41,534 bases of DNA from Natronospirales bacterium (GTDB lineage Bacteria > Pseudomonadota > Gammaproteobacteria > Natronospirales > REEB76). The stretch spans positions 1 to 41,534 of the forward strand of contig JAGXAL010000004.1 in NCBI GenBank assembly GCA_018971605.1, in the 5' to 3' direction. The translations under genes were made by a program, and so were the position numbers. Below, in pieces: positions 10,352 through 18,977 of this stretch (within the stretch, counting starts at the first letter, position 1; every line of letters starts with the position of its first letter). Below the pieces are notes generated by a model. The model was not told the origin of the DNA, searched no databases, and saw only the letters and a program-made list of their open reading frames with translations.

Positions 10352-12295
10352 TCAAGCCTGCTTCTTGCCGTCCTTGACCTCTTCGAATTCAGCATCCACG
10401 ACATTGTCCTTGGAACCGCCACCGGCTTGATCGTCTGCGGCGTTACCCGGCGCAGCGCCGGCTTTGGCTTCGTCGGCCTTGGCCGCGTATACGCGCTCGG
10501 CGAGTTTGCCGGCCGCTTCGCCCAAGGCCTGGGCCTTGGTCTCAATGACGTGCTTGTCGTCCTTCTTGACGGCATCCTTGAGGTCGCTGATGGCCGACTC
10601 GATACGCGCGCGCTCTTCACCCGAAACCTTGTCGCCCAGTTCCTTCAGGCTCTTCTCGGTGGCATGCACCAGATTTTCCGCCTGGTTACGCGCATCCACC
10701 AGCTCGCGGGCTTTCTTGTCCTCGGCCGCATGCGCTTCGGCATCCTTGACCATGCGCTCGATGTCGTCTTTCGACAGACCCGAAGACGCCTTGATGGTGA
10801 TCTTCTGTTCCTTGCCCGTGGCCTTGTCTTTCGCCGAGACATTCAAGATGCCGTTGGCGTCGATGTCAAAAGTCACCTCGATTTGCGGCACGCCGCGCGG
10901 CGCCAGCGGAATGTCGCTCAAGTCGAACTTGCCCAGCGACTTGTTGTCACGCGCCATCTCGCGTTCGCCCTGCAACACGTGCACGGTGACCGCGGTTTGG
11001 TTGTCGTCGGCGGTGGAAAATACCTGGGTGGCCTTGGTCGGAATGGTGGTGTTCTTCTCGATGAGCTTGGTCATCACGCCGCCGAGCGTCTCGATGCCGA
11101 GCGACAGCGGCGTCACGTCGAGCAGCAACACGTCCTTGACGTCACCCTTGAGCACGCCGGCTTGCACCGCGGCGCCCACCGCCACGGCTTCATCCGGGTT
11201 CACGTCCTTGCGTGGCTCTTTGCCGAACAGGTCCTTGACGGTTTCCTGCACCTTGGGCATGCGAGTCTGGCCGCCGACGAGAATGACCTCATCCACGTCG
11301 CTCACCGACAGGCCCGCGTCCTTGAGCGCGGTCTTGCAGGGCGCGGTGGTGTTCTGGATCAAATCTTCCACCAGCGCCTCGAGCTTGGCGCGCGTGAGCT
11401 TGATGTTCAGGTGTTTCGGGCCGGAAGCATCCGCGGTGATGTACGGCAGATTGATTTCGGTCTGCTGCGAGGATGACAGCTCGATCTTGGCTTTCTCCGC
11501 AGCTTCTTTCAGGCGCTGCATGGCGAGCGGATCATTGCGCACGTCGATGCCCTGCTCCTTCTGGAACTCGGCGGCGATGTAGTCAATGATGCGCTTGTCG
11601 AAATCTTCGCCGCCCAGGAAGGTGTCGCCGTTGGTCGAGAGCACCTCGAACTGGTGCTCGCCGTCCACTTCTGCGATTTCGATGATGGAAATATCGAAGG
11701 TGCCGCCGCCCAGGTCATAAACCGCGATCTTCTTGTCGCCCTTGACCTTGTCCAGGCCATAAGCGAGCGCCGCCGCGGTCGGCTCGTTGATGATGCGCTT
11801 GACCTCGAGGCCGGCGATCTTGCCAGCGTCCTTGGTGGCTTGGCGCTGGGAATCGTTGAAATAGGCCGGCACGGTAATCACCGCCTCGGTGACCGGCTCG
11901 CCCAGATAATCCTCGGCGGTCTTTTTCATTTTCTGCAAGACACGCGCGGAAATCTCGGGCGGCGCCATTTTCTTGTTGCTAACATCCACCCAGGCGTCGC
12001 CGTTGTCGGCCTTGACGATCTTGTAGGGCACCATGCCCATGTCCTTCTGCACCACGTCATCGCCATATTTGCGGCCGATGAGGCGCTTGATGGCGTACAG
12101 GGTATTCTTGGGGTTGGTGACCGCCTGACGCTTGGCGGACTGCCCGACCAGCACTTCGTCGTCCTTGGTGAAGGCCACGATCGAAGGTGTGGTACGGTCG
12201 CCCTCGCTGTTCTCAATGACCCGGGGCTTGCCGCCTTCCATGATGGCCACGCAGGAGTTGGTGGTGCCGAGGTCAATGCCGATTATCTTGCTCAT
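10352..12295 (-). CDS. dnaK: Chaperone protein DnaK (Hsp70)
   Basis: DnaK is the ATP-driven Hsp70 chaperone that works with DnaJ and GrpE. The 647 residues begin [20 protein letters not shown] (phosphate-1 motif). They include [15 protein letters not shown] (phosphate-2), the [14 protein letters not shown] signature, the linker region [12 protein letters not shown], a beta-sandwich substrate domain and a helical lid ending in an acidic EFEEVKD tail. The extra Gln residue after 'Cys-Val' typical of Gram-negative DnaK is not tested here. The start ATG has GGAG ten bases upstream. It follows grpE by 67 nt and is closed by a strong terminator. I see no CIRCE element or convincing sigma-32 promoter in front of it. 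Confidence 0.98.
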   Translation of the reverse strand: MSKIIGIDLGTTNSCVAIMEGGKPRVIENSEGDRTTPSIVAFTKDDEVLVGQSAKRQAVTNPKNTLYAIKRLIGRKYGDDVVQKDMGMVPYKIVKADNGDAWVDVSNKKMAPPEISARVLQKMKKTAEDYLGEPVTEAVITVPAYFNDSQRQATKDAGKIAGLEVKRIINEPTAAALAYGLDKVKGDKKIAVYDLGGGTFDISIIEIAEVDGEHQFEVLSTNGDTFLGGEDFDKRIIDYIAAEFQKEQGIDVRNDPLAMQRLKEAAEKAKIELSSSQQTEINLPYITADASGPKHLNIKLTRAKLEALVEDLIQNTTAPCKTALKDAGLSVSDVDEVILVGGQTRMPKVQETVKDLFGKEPRKDVNPDEAVAVGAAVQAGVLKGDVKDVLLLDVTPLSLGIETLGGVMTKLIEKNTTIPTKATQVFSTADDNQTAVTVHVLQGEREMARDNKSLGKFDLSDIPLAPRGVPQIEVTFDIDANGILNVSAKDKATGKEQKITIKASSGLSKDDIERMVKDAEAHAAEDKKARELVDARNQAENLVHATEKSLKELGDKVSGEERARIESAISDLKDAVKKDDKHVIETKAQALGEAAGKLAERVYAAKADEAKAGAAPGNAADDQAGGGSKDNVVDAEFEEVKDGKKQA

Positions 12296-12362
12296 GAATG
12301 CTTACTCCGAAACAGGGGTGGTGTGCGTGTTATTGGGTTAAGTGGGGGTCTGAGAGGGGCTT

Positions 12363-12932
12363 TCAAGCGGCGGCGTCCGGGGATTTTGCGACGATCACGC
12401 GCGCCGGGCGCAGCAGCCGGTCGTTCAATAGATAGCCCTTCTGGACCGTCAGCAGCACGCTTCCCGGAGGAGCCTCGGTGCTGGGCTGCATGGTCATGGC
12501 CTCGTGCAGCTCCGGATTGAAAGCCGCAGCTTTGGCCGGATTCACTTCGCTCACGCCAAAGCGCTCCAGGGCCGTAGTCAGCATTTTGAGCGTCAAATCC
12601 AGGCCTTCGCGCAAGCCCTCCGCCGAGCTGGCCGCCGCCGCGATGCCTGCTTCCAGGCTGTCTTTGACCGGCAGTAGTTCCTGCGCGAAGCGTTCCAAGC
12701 CGTACTTATGGGCATTCTCGATATCGCGCTGACTGCGTTTGCGCAGGTTATCGAGCTCGGCCACGGCCCGCACGTAACCCTCCCAGTTCTGGGCGGCCTT
12801 TCCCCGGGCCTCGGTCAGCGCGGTTTTGAGTTCCGTGGTCGAATCTGTTGCCAGCGGCTCGGGCGGCGCCGCTGCCGACTCTGCGGCCTGCTCCGCGTGG
12901 GCGGCCTGTTTCTTGCTCACGCTGTCCTCCAT
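12363..12932 (-). CDS. grpE: Nucleotide exchange factor GrpE
   Basis: GrpE releases ADP from DnaK. The N-terminal 40 residues are Ala/Glu-rich and disordered-looking. A long dimerising helix follows, with NWEGYVRAVAELDNLRKRSQ and the AHKYGLERFAQELLPVKDSL signature. The beta domain ends with VLLTVQKGYLLNDRLLRPAR, the typical family signature. I chose ATG at 12932 (189 residues) because GGGGAG lies seven bases upstream. An in-frame ATG at 12968 adds twelve unconserved residues, and a GTG at 12920 behind GGAGG is also possible. The gene sits between hrcA and dnaK, 72 and 67 nt from them. Confidence 0.95.
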   Translation of the reverse strand: MEDSVSKKQAAHAEQAAESAAAPPEPLATDSTTELKTALTEARGKAAQNWEGYVRAVAELDNLRKRSQRDIENAHKYGLERFAQELLPVKDSLEAGIAAAASSAEGLREGLDLTLKMLTTALERFGVSEVNPAKAAAFNPELHEAMTMQPSTEAPPGSVLLTVQKGYLLNDRLLRPARVIVAKSPDAAA

Positions 12933-13004
12933 TCGACGCTCCCCGGCCGTCTGCCGGATGTGGGTCATCCGCGCTAACGGACGTTGTTTGGCTTGAATTG
13001 GGGT

Positions 13005-14066
13005 TTACTTGCGCGGCTTCAAGGCCGCGCCCAACAGGCGCGCAGTCAAATCCACCAGCGGAATGACGCGCTCGTAAGCCATGCGCGTCGGGCCAATGAC
13101 ACCGAGCACGCCCACTACTTCGTCGCCCACCTTGTAGGGCGCGGTGACCACGCTGCATTCGTCCAATACCTGGTAACCGGACTCTTCACCGATGAATATC
13201 TGCACGCCTTCCGCCGCGGCACACTTGTCCAGCAAGTGCAGAATCTCGCGCCGCTGGTTGAAGGCGTCGAACAGCCGCCGCAGCTTTTCCACGTCGGAGA
13301 GCTCGGCCCATTCCATCAAATTGGTCTCCCCGGCCATGACGTAGCGGCGACCCTGGTCGCGATCGCGGCCTTCAGCGGCTTTTTCCGCCATGCGAATCGC
13401 CGCCGCCATCAGCTCGTTCATGCTCTCGCGCGTACGCCGCAGTTCCTCGAGCAGCGCTGCACGCGCTGCCTGAATATCCTTGCCGGCAAAATGTGCATTC
13501 AGGTAATTACTGATCTGCTGCAGGGCCGCCGGCTCGTAGCGGCGGTCGAGATGCAGCACCCGGTTTTGCACTTCGCCCTCGTTGATCACCAGGATGGCGA
13601 GCACGCGGTTGTCGGACAACGGCAGGAATTCGATATGCCGCCACGCGACATGTCCACGCCGCGGCAGGGTCACCACCCCGGCCATGTGGGTGACGGCCGA
13701 CAGCATGCTGCTGGCTGACGCCAGCAACGCCTGGGGATCGGCCTCGTCCACATCCAGTTGCTGACGGATGAGGCGCACCTCTTGTTGTGCCAGCGGTTTT
13801 ACGGTAAGCAAGCTGTCCACGAAGAAGCGGTAACCCTTGACCGTGGGCACGCGGCCGGCGGAAGTATGCGGCGCAGCGATGAACCCGAATTCCTCCAGGT
13901 CGGCCATGACATTGCGGATGCTGGCGGGGCTCAACTCCATGCCGGAGTCCCGCGACAGGGTGCGCGAACCCAGGGGCTCACCCTCGCGGATATAGCGTTC
14001 CACCAGCACCTTGAGCAGTTGCTGGGCGCGCTCGTTCAAGCCGGTGTTGGCCGTACCGCTCACCAT
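13005..14066 (-). CDS. hrcA: Heat-inducible transcription repressor HrcA
   Basis: HrcA represses groESL and dnaK operons by binding CIRCE inverted repeats. The 353-residue protein has an N-terminal winged helix (NERAQQLLKVLVERYIREGE, then GSRTLSRDSGMELSPASIRN), a GAF-like middle and the closing region VVGVLGVIGPTRMAYERVIP. I chose ATG at 14066 because in-frame codons up to 14117 are unconserved. It is the first gene of the minus-strand chaperone cluster and is divergent from nadK. HrcA is unusual in Gammaproteobacteria but known in Xanthomonas-type hrcA-grpE-dnaK-dnaJ clusters. No CIRCE is visible near it. Confidence 0.95.
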   Translation of the reverse strand: MVSGTANTGLNERAQQLLKVLVERYIREGEPLGSRTLSRDSGMELSPASIRNVMADLEEFGFIAAPHTSAGRVPTVKGYRFFVDSLLTVKPLAQQEVRLIRQQLDVDEADPQALLASASSMLSAVTHMAGVVTLPRRGHVAWRHIEFLPLSDNRVLAILVINEGEVQNRVLHLDRRYEPAALQQISNYLNAHFAGKDIQAARAALLEELRRTRESMNELMAAAIRMAEKAAEGRDRDQGRRYVMAGETNLMEWAELSDVEKLRRLFDAFNQRREILHLLDKCAAAEGVQIFIGEESGYQVLDECSVVTAPYKVGDEVVGVLGVIGPTRMAYERVIPLVDLTARLLGAALKPRK

Positions 14067-14129
14067 ATAAAGACTTGCCTGACTCCACTGCGCCTCGCTT
14101 GGCGCCAATGACCGCAAAGGCCACGGAAA

Positions 14130-14159
14130 AAGCTAGCAACCCACCGGGAAAACTGTCAA
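14130..14159 (-). promoter_or_regulatory. Probable sigma-70 promoter of hrcA
   Basis: On the minus strand a perfect TTGACA (14154-14159) is followed after 18 nt by TAGCTT (14130-14135, a weaker -10). It points to hrcA, about 64 nt upstream of its ATG, in the 145-nt hrcA-nadK intergenic region. Confidence 0.5.
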
Positions 14160-14211
14160 GCACGCCCGGCGTTTCACCCTGCCCGGCCGCCATGCTAACG
14201 TGGCTGCCGAC

Positions 14212-15111
14212 ATGGGCAGCCATTTTGCCACCATCGCGGTGCTGGGTCGCGAAGGCGATCCGCAAATTGCAGCGACGCTTGCCGCCCTGCTTGCCGAGTT
14301 GCGTACTGCCGAGACCGCGGTCCTAGTTGACAAAGCACTCAAACCACTGACGGGCCCGGGTGCCGGCGTACAATTTGCCGGGCATCCGCAGCTCGCGGCC
14401 GAGGCCGAGCTCGCCATCGTGATCGGCGGCGACGGCACCTTGCTCAAGGCCGCGCACATTTTCGATGCGCGGCCGGTGCCGCTGGTCGGCATCAATCTCG
14501 GCCGGCTCGGCTTCCTTACCGATATAACGCCCGAATCCCTGGACGGCGATATCGGCGCGATCCTGCGCGGAGAATACCAGGCGGAGCGCCGCCTGAGGCT
14601 GCAATCCGAAGTGCTGCACGCCGCACAAGTCACGGCCTGCCCGCCGGCGCTCAACGACGTAGTGATCCAGAAAACCGACGGCGGACGGCTGATCGAATTC
14701 GAGACGCACGTGGACGGTCAGTTTGTATGCGCGCACCGTGCCGACGGCATCATCGTGGCCACGCCCACCGGCTCGACTGCCTACGCACTATCCGGAGGCG
14801 GATCCATTCTGCAGCCTGCACTGAACGCCGTGACCCTGGTGCCCATCTGCCCGCACGCACTGGGTGACCGTCCCATTGTGCTCAGCAGCGCCAGCCGCGT
14901 GGAAATCGTCATCAACCATACCCACGGCGGTCGCGCCCAGGTCACCAGTGACGGGCAGCACACACACCTGCTCAGTACCGGCGACCGGGTGCGGGTGCAG
15001 TGCGCCGCAGAAGGCGTGACCTTCATCCATCCACGCGGCTATGACTACTACCGCATCCTGCGCACCAAGCTGCACTGGGGTCCGGCACCGGTACGCACTG
15101 ACAGGTCCTGA
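14212..15111 (+). CDS. nadK: NAD kinase
   Basis: NadK phosphorylates NAD to NADP. The 299 residues contain the catalytic GGDGTLLKAAH motif, the VGINLGRLGFLTDI segment, VATPTGSTAYALSGGG (substrate site) and the downstream GDRPIVLSSAS. I chose ATG at 14212. An in-frame GTG at 14200 would add four residues, and neither has a strong Shine-Dalgarno. The gene is divergent from hrcA and lies three bases before recN. The grpE-nadK-recN neighbourhood matches E. coli, with the hrcA and dnaK genes placed alongside. Confidence 0.96.
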   Translation: MGSHFATIAVLGREGDPQIAATLAALLAELRTAETAVLVDKALKPLTGPGAGVQFAGHPQLAAEAELAIVIGGDGTLLKAAHIFDARPVPLVGINLGRLGFLTDITPESLDGDIGAILRGEYQAERRLRLQSEVLHAAQVTACPPALNDVVIQKTDGGRLIEFETHVDGQFVCAHRADGIIVATPTGSTAYALSGGGSILQPALNAVTLVPICPHALGDRPIVLSSASRVEIVINHTHGGRAQVTSDGQHTHLLSTGDRVRVQCAAEGVTFIHPRGYDYYRILRTKLHWGPAPVRTDRS

Positions 15112-15114
15112 AGC

Positions 15115-16788
15115 ATGCTGACGCAGCTCGCCATTCGCGACTTCGCCATCATCGAAAAGATGGAACTGGATTTCACCGCCGGCCTGAGCGTGCTGACCGG
15201 CGAAACCGGCGCCGGCAAGTCCATCCTGGTGGACGCACTCGGCTTGGTGCTGGGCGATCGCGCGGACGCCGACGTGATTCGCGCGAGTGCCGAGCGCGCG
15301 GAGATCAGCGCCGAGTTCGATACCGGCAAATTACCGGCGGTGCGCGCCTGGCTGGACGCGCATGAGCTCTCTGCCGACGGCGCCTGCATCCTGCGCCGCG
15401 TCATAGCGCGCGACGGCCGCGCCCGCGGCCAGATCAATGGGCGTAGCGTACCGCTGCAATTGCTGCGCGAGCTGGGCGAGCAACTCGTGGACATCCACGG
15501 CCAGCACGAGCACCAATCCTTGTTGCGCCCGGCCGCGCAACTTGCCCTGCTGGACGAATTTGCGGATCACCCGGACTTGCTTGCGCACATCGCGCGGCTG
15601 TACCAAGACTGGAAAGCCACGCAGGAACGCCTGCTCGAATTGCGCAGCGCGGCGCAGCAACGCGACACGCGGCTTGAATTGTTGCGCCATCAAGTCGCCG
15701 AACTGGAAGCGCTCGGCTTGCAGCCCGGCGAGATCGCCGCGCTCGACGAAGAACACCGGCGCCTTGCCAACAGCGGCAAACTCATGGCAGGCACGCAAGC
15801 TGCACTCAATAGTCTCTATGAAAGCGAGGAGGCTTCCGCTCACCAGCTGACTCACCAGGCACTGACTACGCTCGCTGCCTTAACTGAACTTGATCCGTTA
15901 CTCAAGCCGACCTGCGAACTTCTGCAGAACGCCGAAATCCAGCTGGACGAAGCCGGTGACAGCCTGCGCCGTTACCTGTCGGCCGCCGACCTCGACCCGC
16001 AGCGGCTCGAACAGATCGAAAACCGGCTGGGCGCGATTCACGATGTGGCACGCAAGCACCATGCTGAAGCCGAAGACCTGCCGGCACTGCTGGAAAAGCT
16101 GAGCGCGGAACTACGCAGCGTGGAGAACTCCGAAATCACGCTGCAGGAACTGGAAACCGAATTCGCGCGCCTGGGCAAGAGCTATCGCGAAGCCGCCGCC
16201 CGACTCGGTGACCAGCGCCGCCGCGCAGCCGACAAACTGGCCGGCAAGGTTGCCGCCATCATGCACGAACTCGGCATGCCCGGCGGCCGCTTCGCCATTG
16301 AAGTCAGCAGCGATCCCGAGCGCTTCGCGCCGCAGGGCAACAACAACGTGGAATTCCAGGTGAGCGCCAATCCCGGTCAGCCGCTGAAGCCGCTGGCGCG
16401 CGTCGCTTCGGGCGGCGAATTGTCCCGCATTGCACTGGCCATCCAGGTCGTCACGGCGCGCGCCAGCGCCATCCCCTGCCTGATCTTCGACGAGGTGGAT
16501 GCCGGCATCGGCGGAGGCGTCGCCGAAATCGTGGGCCGCTACCTGCGCAGCCTCGGCGCTAGCCGCCAAGTGCTGTGTGTCACGCACCTGGCGCAAGTGG
16601 CCTCGCAGGCGCACCAGCACATCCGCGTGCTCAAGCAGACACGCGGCCAAGCGACCGCCACGCACATTGAAGTGCTTGACAGAAAAACCCGGGTCGAGGA
16701 ACTGGCACGCATGCTGGGCGGGGTGGAAATCACCGCGACCACGCGCAAACACGCCAGTGAAATGATTGCGCGCGCAGGCGGCGACTGA
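15115..16788 (+). CDS. recN: DNA repair protein RecN
   Basis: RecN is an SMC-like ATPase acting in double-strand break repair. The 557 residues (553 in E. coli) have Walker A GETGAGKS (29-36), a two-stranded coiled coil in the middle, the ABC signature VASGGELSRIALAIQV, Walker B ACLIFDEVDAGIGG-type residues (CLIFDEVDAGIGGG) and the VTHLAQVASQAHQHI switch. It starts three bases after the nadK stop, so the two are co-transcribed. No LexA-type palindrome was recognised upstream, although recN is SOS-regulated in E. coli. It ends two bases before the convergent fur stop. Confidence 0.97.
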   Translation: MLTQLAIRDFAIIEKMELDFTAGLSVLTGETGAGKSILVDALGLVLGDRADADVIRASAERAEISAEFDTGKLPAVRAWLDAHELSADGACILRRVIARDGRARGQINGRSVPLQLLRELGEQLVDIHGQHEHQSLLRPAAQLALLDEFADHPDLLAHIARLYQDWKATQERLLELRSAAQQRDTRLELLRHQVAELEALGLQPGEIAALDEEHRRLANSGKLMAGTQAALNSLYESEEASAHQLTHQALTTLAALTELDPLLKPTCELLQNAEIQLDEAGDSLRRYLSAADLDPQRLEQIENRLGAIHDVARKHHAEAEDLPALLEKLSAELRSVENSEITLQELETEFARLGKSYREAAARLGDQRRRAADKLAGKVAAIMHELGMPGGRFAIEVSSDPERFAPQGNNNVEFQVSANPGQPLKPLARVASGGELSRIALAIQVVTARASAIPCLIFDEVDAGIGGGVAEIVGRYLRSLGASRQVLCVTHLAQVASQAHQHIRVLKQTRGQATATHIEVLDRKTRVEELARMLGGVEITATTRKHASEMIARAGGD

Positions 16789-16790
16789 GG

Positions 16791-17216
16791 CTACCGGGTA
16801 TTCAATGTTTTGTGGCAACCCGGACAGATGCCATACAAATACAACGAGTGATCGGTGATTTCATAGCCTTTGGCATTGGCAATCTGCTTCTGGCGCTGCT
16901 CGATCTCGCCGTCCACGAACTCGTCCACGCGCCCGCATTTGACGCACACGATATGGTCGTGATGCGTGCCCTGGTTCAACTCGAACACCGAATGGCCGCC
17001 TTCGAAATGATGCCGGGTCACGAGCCCCGCCGCCTCGAACTGGGTCAGCACCCGATAAACCGTCGCCAGGCCTATGTCCTCGCCTGAATCGAGCAGCGCC
17101 TTGTACATGTCCTCCGCGCTCATGTGGCGGTGCTCGCTGCTCTCGAGAATCTCGAGAATCTTGACCCGCGGCAGGGTCACCTTGAGACCGGCATTACGTA
17201 ATTCCTGATTTTCCAC
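16791..17216 (-). CDS. fur: Ferric uptake regulator Fur
   Basis: Fur is the iron-responsive repressor. The 141 residues show an N-terminal winged helix (TLPRVKILEILES, then IGLATVYRVLTQFEAAGLV), the metal-site histidines THHDHIVC (H85, H86, H88), the zinc pair C91/C94 and a second pair C131/C134. The start is GTG at 17216 with GAGGA seven bases upstream. It is divergent from bamE across 85 nt, an arrangement also seen in pseudomonads (recN-fur-omlA). A possible promoter TTGCGT-N16-GATAAT lies in that gap on the minus strand, but no clear Fur box was found. The convergent gap to recN is only two bases. Confidence 0.96.
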   Translation of the reverse strand: MENQELRNAGLKVTLPRVKILEILESSEHRHMSAEDMYKALLDSGEDIGLATVYRVLTQFEAAGLVTRHHFEGGHSVFELNQGTHHDHIVCVKCGRVDEFVDGEIEQRQKQIANAKGYEITDHSLYLYGICPGCHKTLNTR

Positions 17217-17301
17217 GCAGTATTCCTCGGCTCACCGCTTCTCGACACGCCGGCACTCGGGTATTATCACTCCCTCGCCAAGCAACGCAACCAGCCACCG
17301 A

Positions 17302-17634
17302 ATGCGACCAATTGTTCCCGTCATGGTGTTCGCGGCGCTCACTTTGAGCGCGTGCGTTTACCGTCCCGACATAAAGCAAGGCAATTTTCTCAAGCCCGGA
17401 ATGATCGCGCAGGTGAAACCCGGCATGACCGAGGCGCAGGTGCGCTTCGTGCTCGGCCCGCCGATGATCCGCGATCCGTTCCATCCCGACCGCTGGGACT
17501 ACGTGTACTACAACCTGCCGGCCAGCCGCGCCGCGAATCAAAGCGTGAGCCGCGAGCACGTGCTGGTGCAATTCAAGGATGGCAAAGTGGTGGGCGTCGA
17601 GCAGGTCGCAATACCGCCCCCCGCCAGCGGCTGA
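17302..17634 (+). CDS. bamE: Outer membrane assembly lipoprotein BamE (OmlA/SmpA)
   Basis: BamE is a lipoprotein of the BAM complex that inserts beta-barrel proteins into the outer membrane. The 110 residues start with a short signal peptide ending in the lipobox LSAC (Cys 18), followed by the family pattern NFLKPGMIAQVKPGMTEAQV, VRFVLGPPMIRDPF and RWDYVYY. Position relative to fur, rnfH, ratA and smpB is the standard one. It is convergent with rnfH, one base apart. Confidence 0.95.
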   Translation: MRPIVPVMVFAALTLSACVYRPDIKQGNFLKPGMIAQVKPGMTEAQVRFVLGPPMIRDPFHPDRWDYVYYNLPASRAANQSVSREHVLVQFKDGKVVGVEQVAIPPPASG

Positions 17635-17635
17635 A

Positions 17636-17926
17636 TCAGCGTTGCCTCCAGGCGCGCTCACGGCGCGCCTGCTTCGGATCAGTTGGCAATTCCCGGTAGA
17701 TTTCCACGCGATCACCGTCGCGCAATACGTGTTGCAGACCGATGGTTCGCCCAAAGATGCCGAGCTTGCAAGTCGTCAGCTCAATTTCCGGAAACTGTTG
17801 CAGCAAACCCGACAAGCGCAGCGCGTCATGCGCCGTGGCACCGACCCCAAGCTCGATCGCTGCCAGCTGCTGCACGTCGCTGCGGGCATACACCACTTCA
17901 ACGTGCAGGATTTGCGGATTTGTCAT
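17636..17926 (-). CDS. rnfH: RnfH family protein (RatB, UPF0125)
   Basis: This 96-residue beta-grasp protein of the RnfH/RatB family has no settled function. Visible family features are ILHVEVVYA at the start, the VGIFG-like motif KLGIFGR and DGDRVEIYRELPTDPKQARR. I chose ATG at 17926. It lies inside the last codons of ratA, giving a 29-nt overlap in different frames. Codons farther upstream in frame overlap ratA more deeply and are unconserved. The ratA-rnfH pair is the standard arrangement next to smpB and bamE. Confidence 0.9.
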   Translation of the reverse strand: MTNPQILHVEVVYARSDVQQLAAIELGVGATAHDALRLSGLLQQFPEIELTTCKLGIFGRTIGLQHVLRDGDRVEIYRELPTDPKQARRERAWRQR

Positions 17927-18350
17927 ACAAGGCAGCGGCGCGGCGTGCAAATGCCGCAACGAGCGAATTGCAGATTTCATGGAACACCGGGCCTGCCATC
18001 AAGTCGAGCACCGCACCGGCAAACTCGAATTGCATGTTGAGCGTGACCTTGGAACCTTCAGCGCCAAGGTCCTCGAAGCTCCAATGACCCTCAAGATGCC
18101 GGAACGGACCGTGGTCCAGGGCAATCACAATGCCGCGTCCGGGACTCAGTTGGTTGCGGGTGATGAACGTTTTGTGAAAGCCGCCGCGGGCCAGCTCCAG
18201 ACTGGCGCGCATCTCCGTGTCCGTCTGGGAAAGAATGGCTGCCTGGCTACACCACGGCAGGAATTCGGGGTAACGCGCAACGTCGTTCACCAGTGCGTAC
18301 ATCTGCGCAGCGGTGTACGGCACCAGCGCGGTCTTGTTGACGATACGCAT
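17898..18350 (-). CDS. ratA: RatA-like START-domain protein (coenzyme Q-binding / ribosome association)
   Basis: This is a 150-residue polyketide cyclase/START-like protein. Family features are the N-terminal [33 protein letters not shown], and a C-terminal amphipathic helix ([20 protein letters not shown]). Homologues are described as a 70S-assembly toxin (E. coli RatA) and as coenzyme Q-binding proteins (Coq10-like), so the exact role is uncertain. It is divergent from smpB across 106 nt and overlaps rnfH by 29 nt. Confidence 0.93.
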   Translation of the reverse strand: MRIVNKTALVPYTAAQMYALVNDVARYPEFLPWCSQAAILSQTDTEMRASLELARGGFHKTFITRNQLSPGRGIVIALDHGPFRHLEGHWSFEDLGAEGSKVTLNMQFEFAGAVLDLMAGPVFHEICNSLVAAFARRAAALYDKSANPAR

Positions 18351-18444
18351 GCGTTGCGCTCAGCGGGGAATCGTGGCCAGCGTGGCCTGTGATTGTGAAG
18401 CAAATGCCCGAGACGTACAACGCCGGAACGCTGCAGCCTGCAGC

Positions 18445-18450
18445 TATAAT
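18445..18450 (+). promoter_or_regulatory. Perfect -10 box directly before smpB
   Basis: TATAAT lies six bases before the smpB ATG. With usual spacing, transcription would begin at or next to the A of the start codon. No good -35 box and no Shine-Dalgarno are visible. If used, the smpB mRNA would be leaderless. Confidence 0.45.
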
Positions 18451-18456
18451 CGGCGC

Positions 18457-18936
18457 ATGCCGCAACATAAAGAAACGACTGCTGCTGCTGCCGCAACCAT
18501 TGCACTCAACAAGCGTGCACGCTTTGATTATTTCATCGAGGAGCGCCTGGAAGCCGGTCTCGCGCTGCAGGGTTGGGAAGTCAAAAGCCTGCGCGCCGCC
18601 AAGGCGCAGATCACCGAAAGCTACGTGCTCATCAAGAGTGGGGAAGCCTGGCTCTTGGGTGCACACGTGACGCCGCTCAATACCGCTTCCACTCACGTGC
18701 ACACGGATCCCATCCGGACCCGCAAGCTGCTGCTGAACCGCGCCGAATTGGACCGGCTTACGGGCGCAGTCGAACGCAAGGGTTACACGCTGGTGCCGCT
18801 GGCGCTCTACTGGAAGCGCGGCCGAGCCAAGCTTGAAATCGGCCTCGCCAAGGGCAAGAAACTGCACGACAAGCGCGCCACGCAAAAGGCACGCGACTGG
18901 GAACGCCAAAAGAGCCGGCTGCTGCGGCACGGCTGA
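18457..18936 (+). CDS. smpB: SsrA-binding protein SmpB
   Basis: SmpB binds tmRNA and brings it to stalled ribosomes. The 159 residues contain [39 protein letters not shown], the [10 protein letters not shown] region and the basic C-terminal tail [20 protein letters not shown], all signatures of the family. ATG at 18457 is the only start that fits. In-frame codons back to 18313 run into the region opposite ratA. It lies 41 nt before the tmRNA it partners. Confidence 0.97.
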   Translation: MPQHKETTAAAAATIALNKRARFDYFIEERLEAGLALQGWEVKSLRAAKAQITESYVLIKSGEAWLLGAHVTPLNTASTHVHTDPIRTRKLLLNRAELDRLTGAVERKGYTLVPLALYWKRGRAKLEIGLAKGKKLHDKRATQKARDWERQKSRLLRHG

Positions 18937-18957
18937 GCGGCAGGACTCCCGCCGTTG

Positions 18958-18963
18958 TAAAAT
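18958..18963 (+). promoter_or_regulatory. Possible -10 box of ssrA
   Basis: TAAAAT lies 14 nt before the mature tmRNA 5' end, suitable for a short precursor trimmed by RNase P. The -35 region is poor. Confidence 0.3.
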
Positions 18964-18977
18964 GATCCCGACACCGT

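Noticed and set aside
15000-15115. LexA box for recN
   Set aside because: recN lies 3 nt after nadK, and no CTGT-N8-ACAG pattern was found just upstream.
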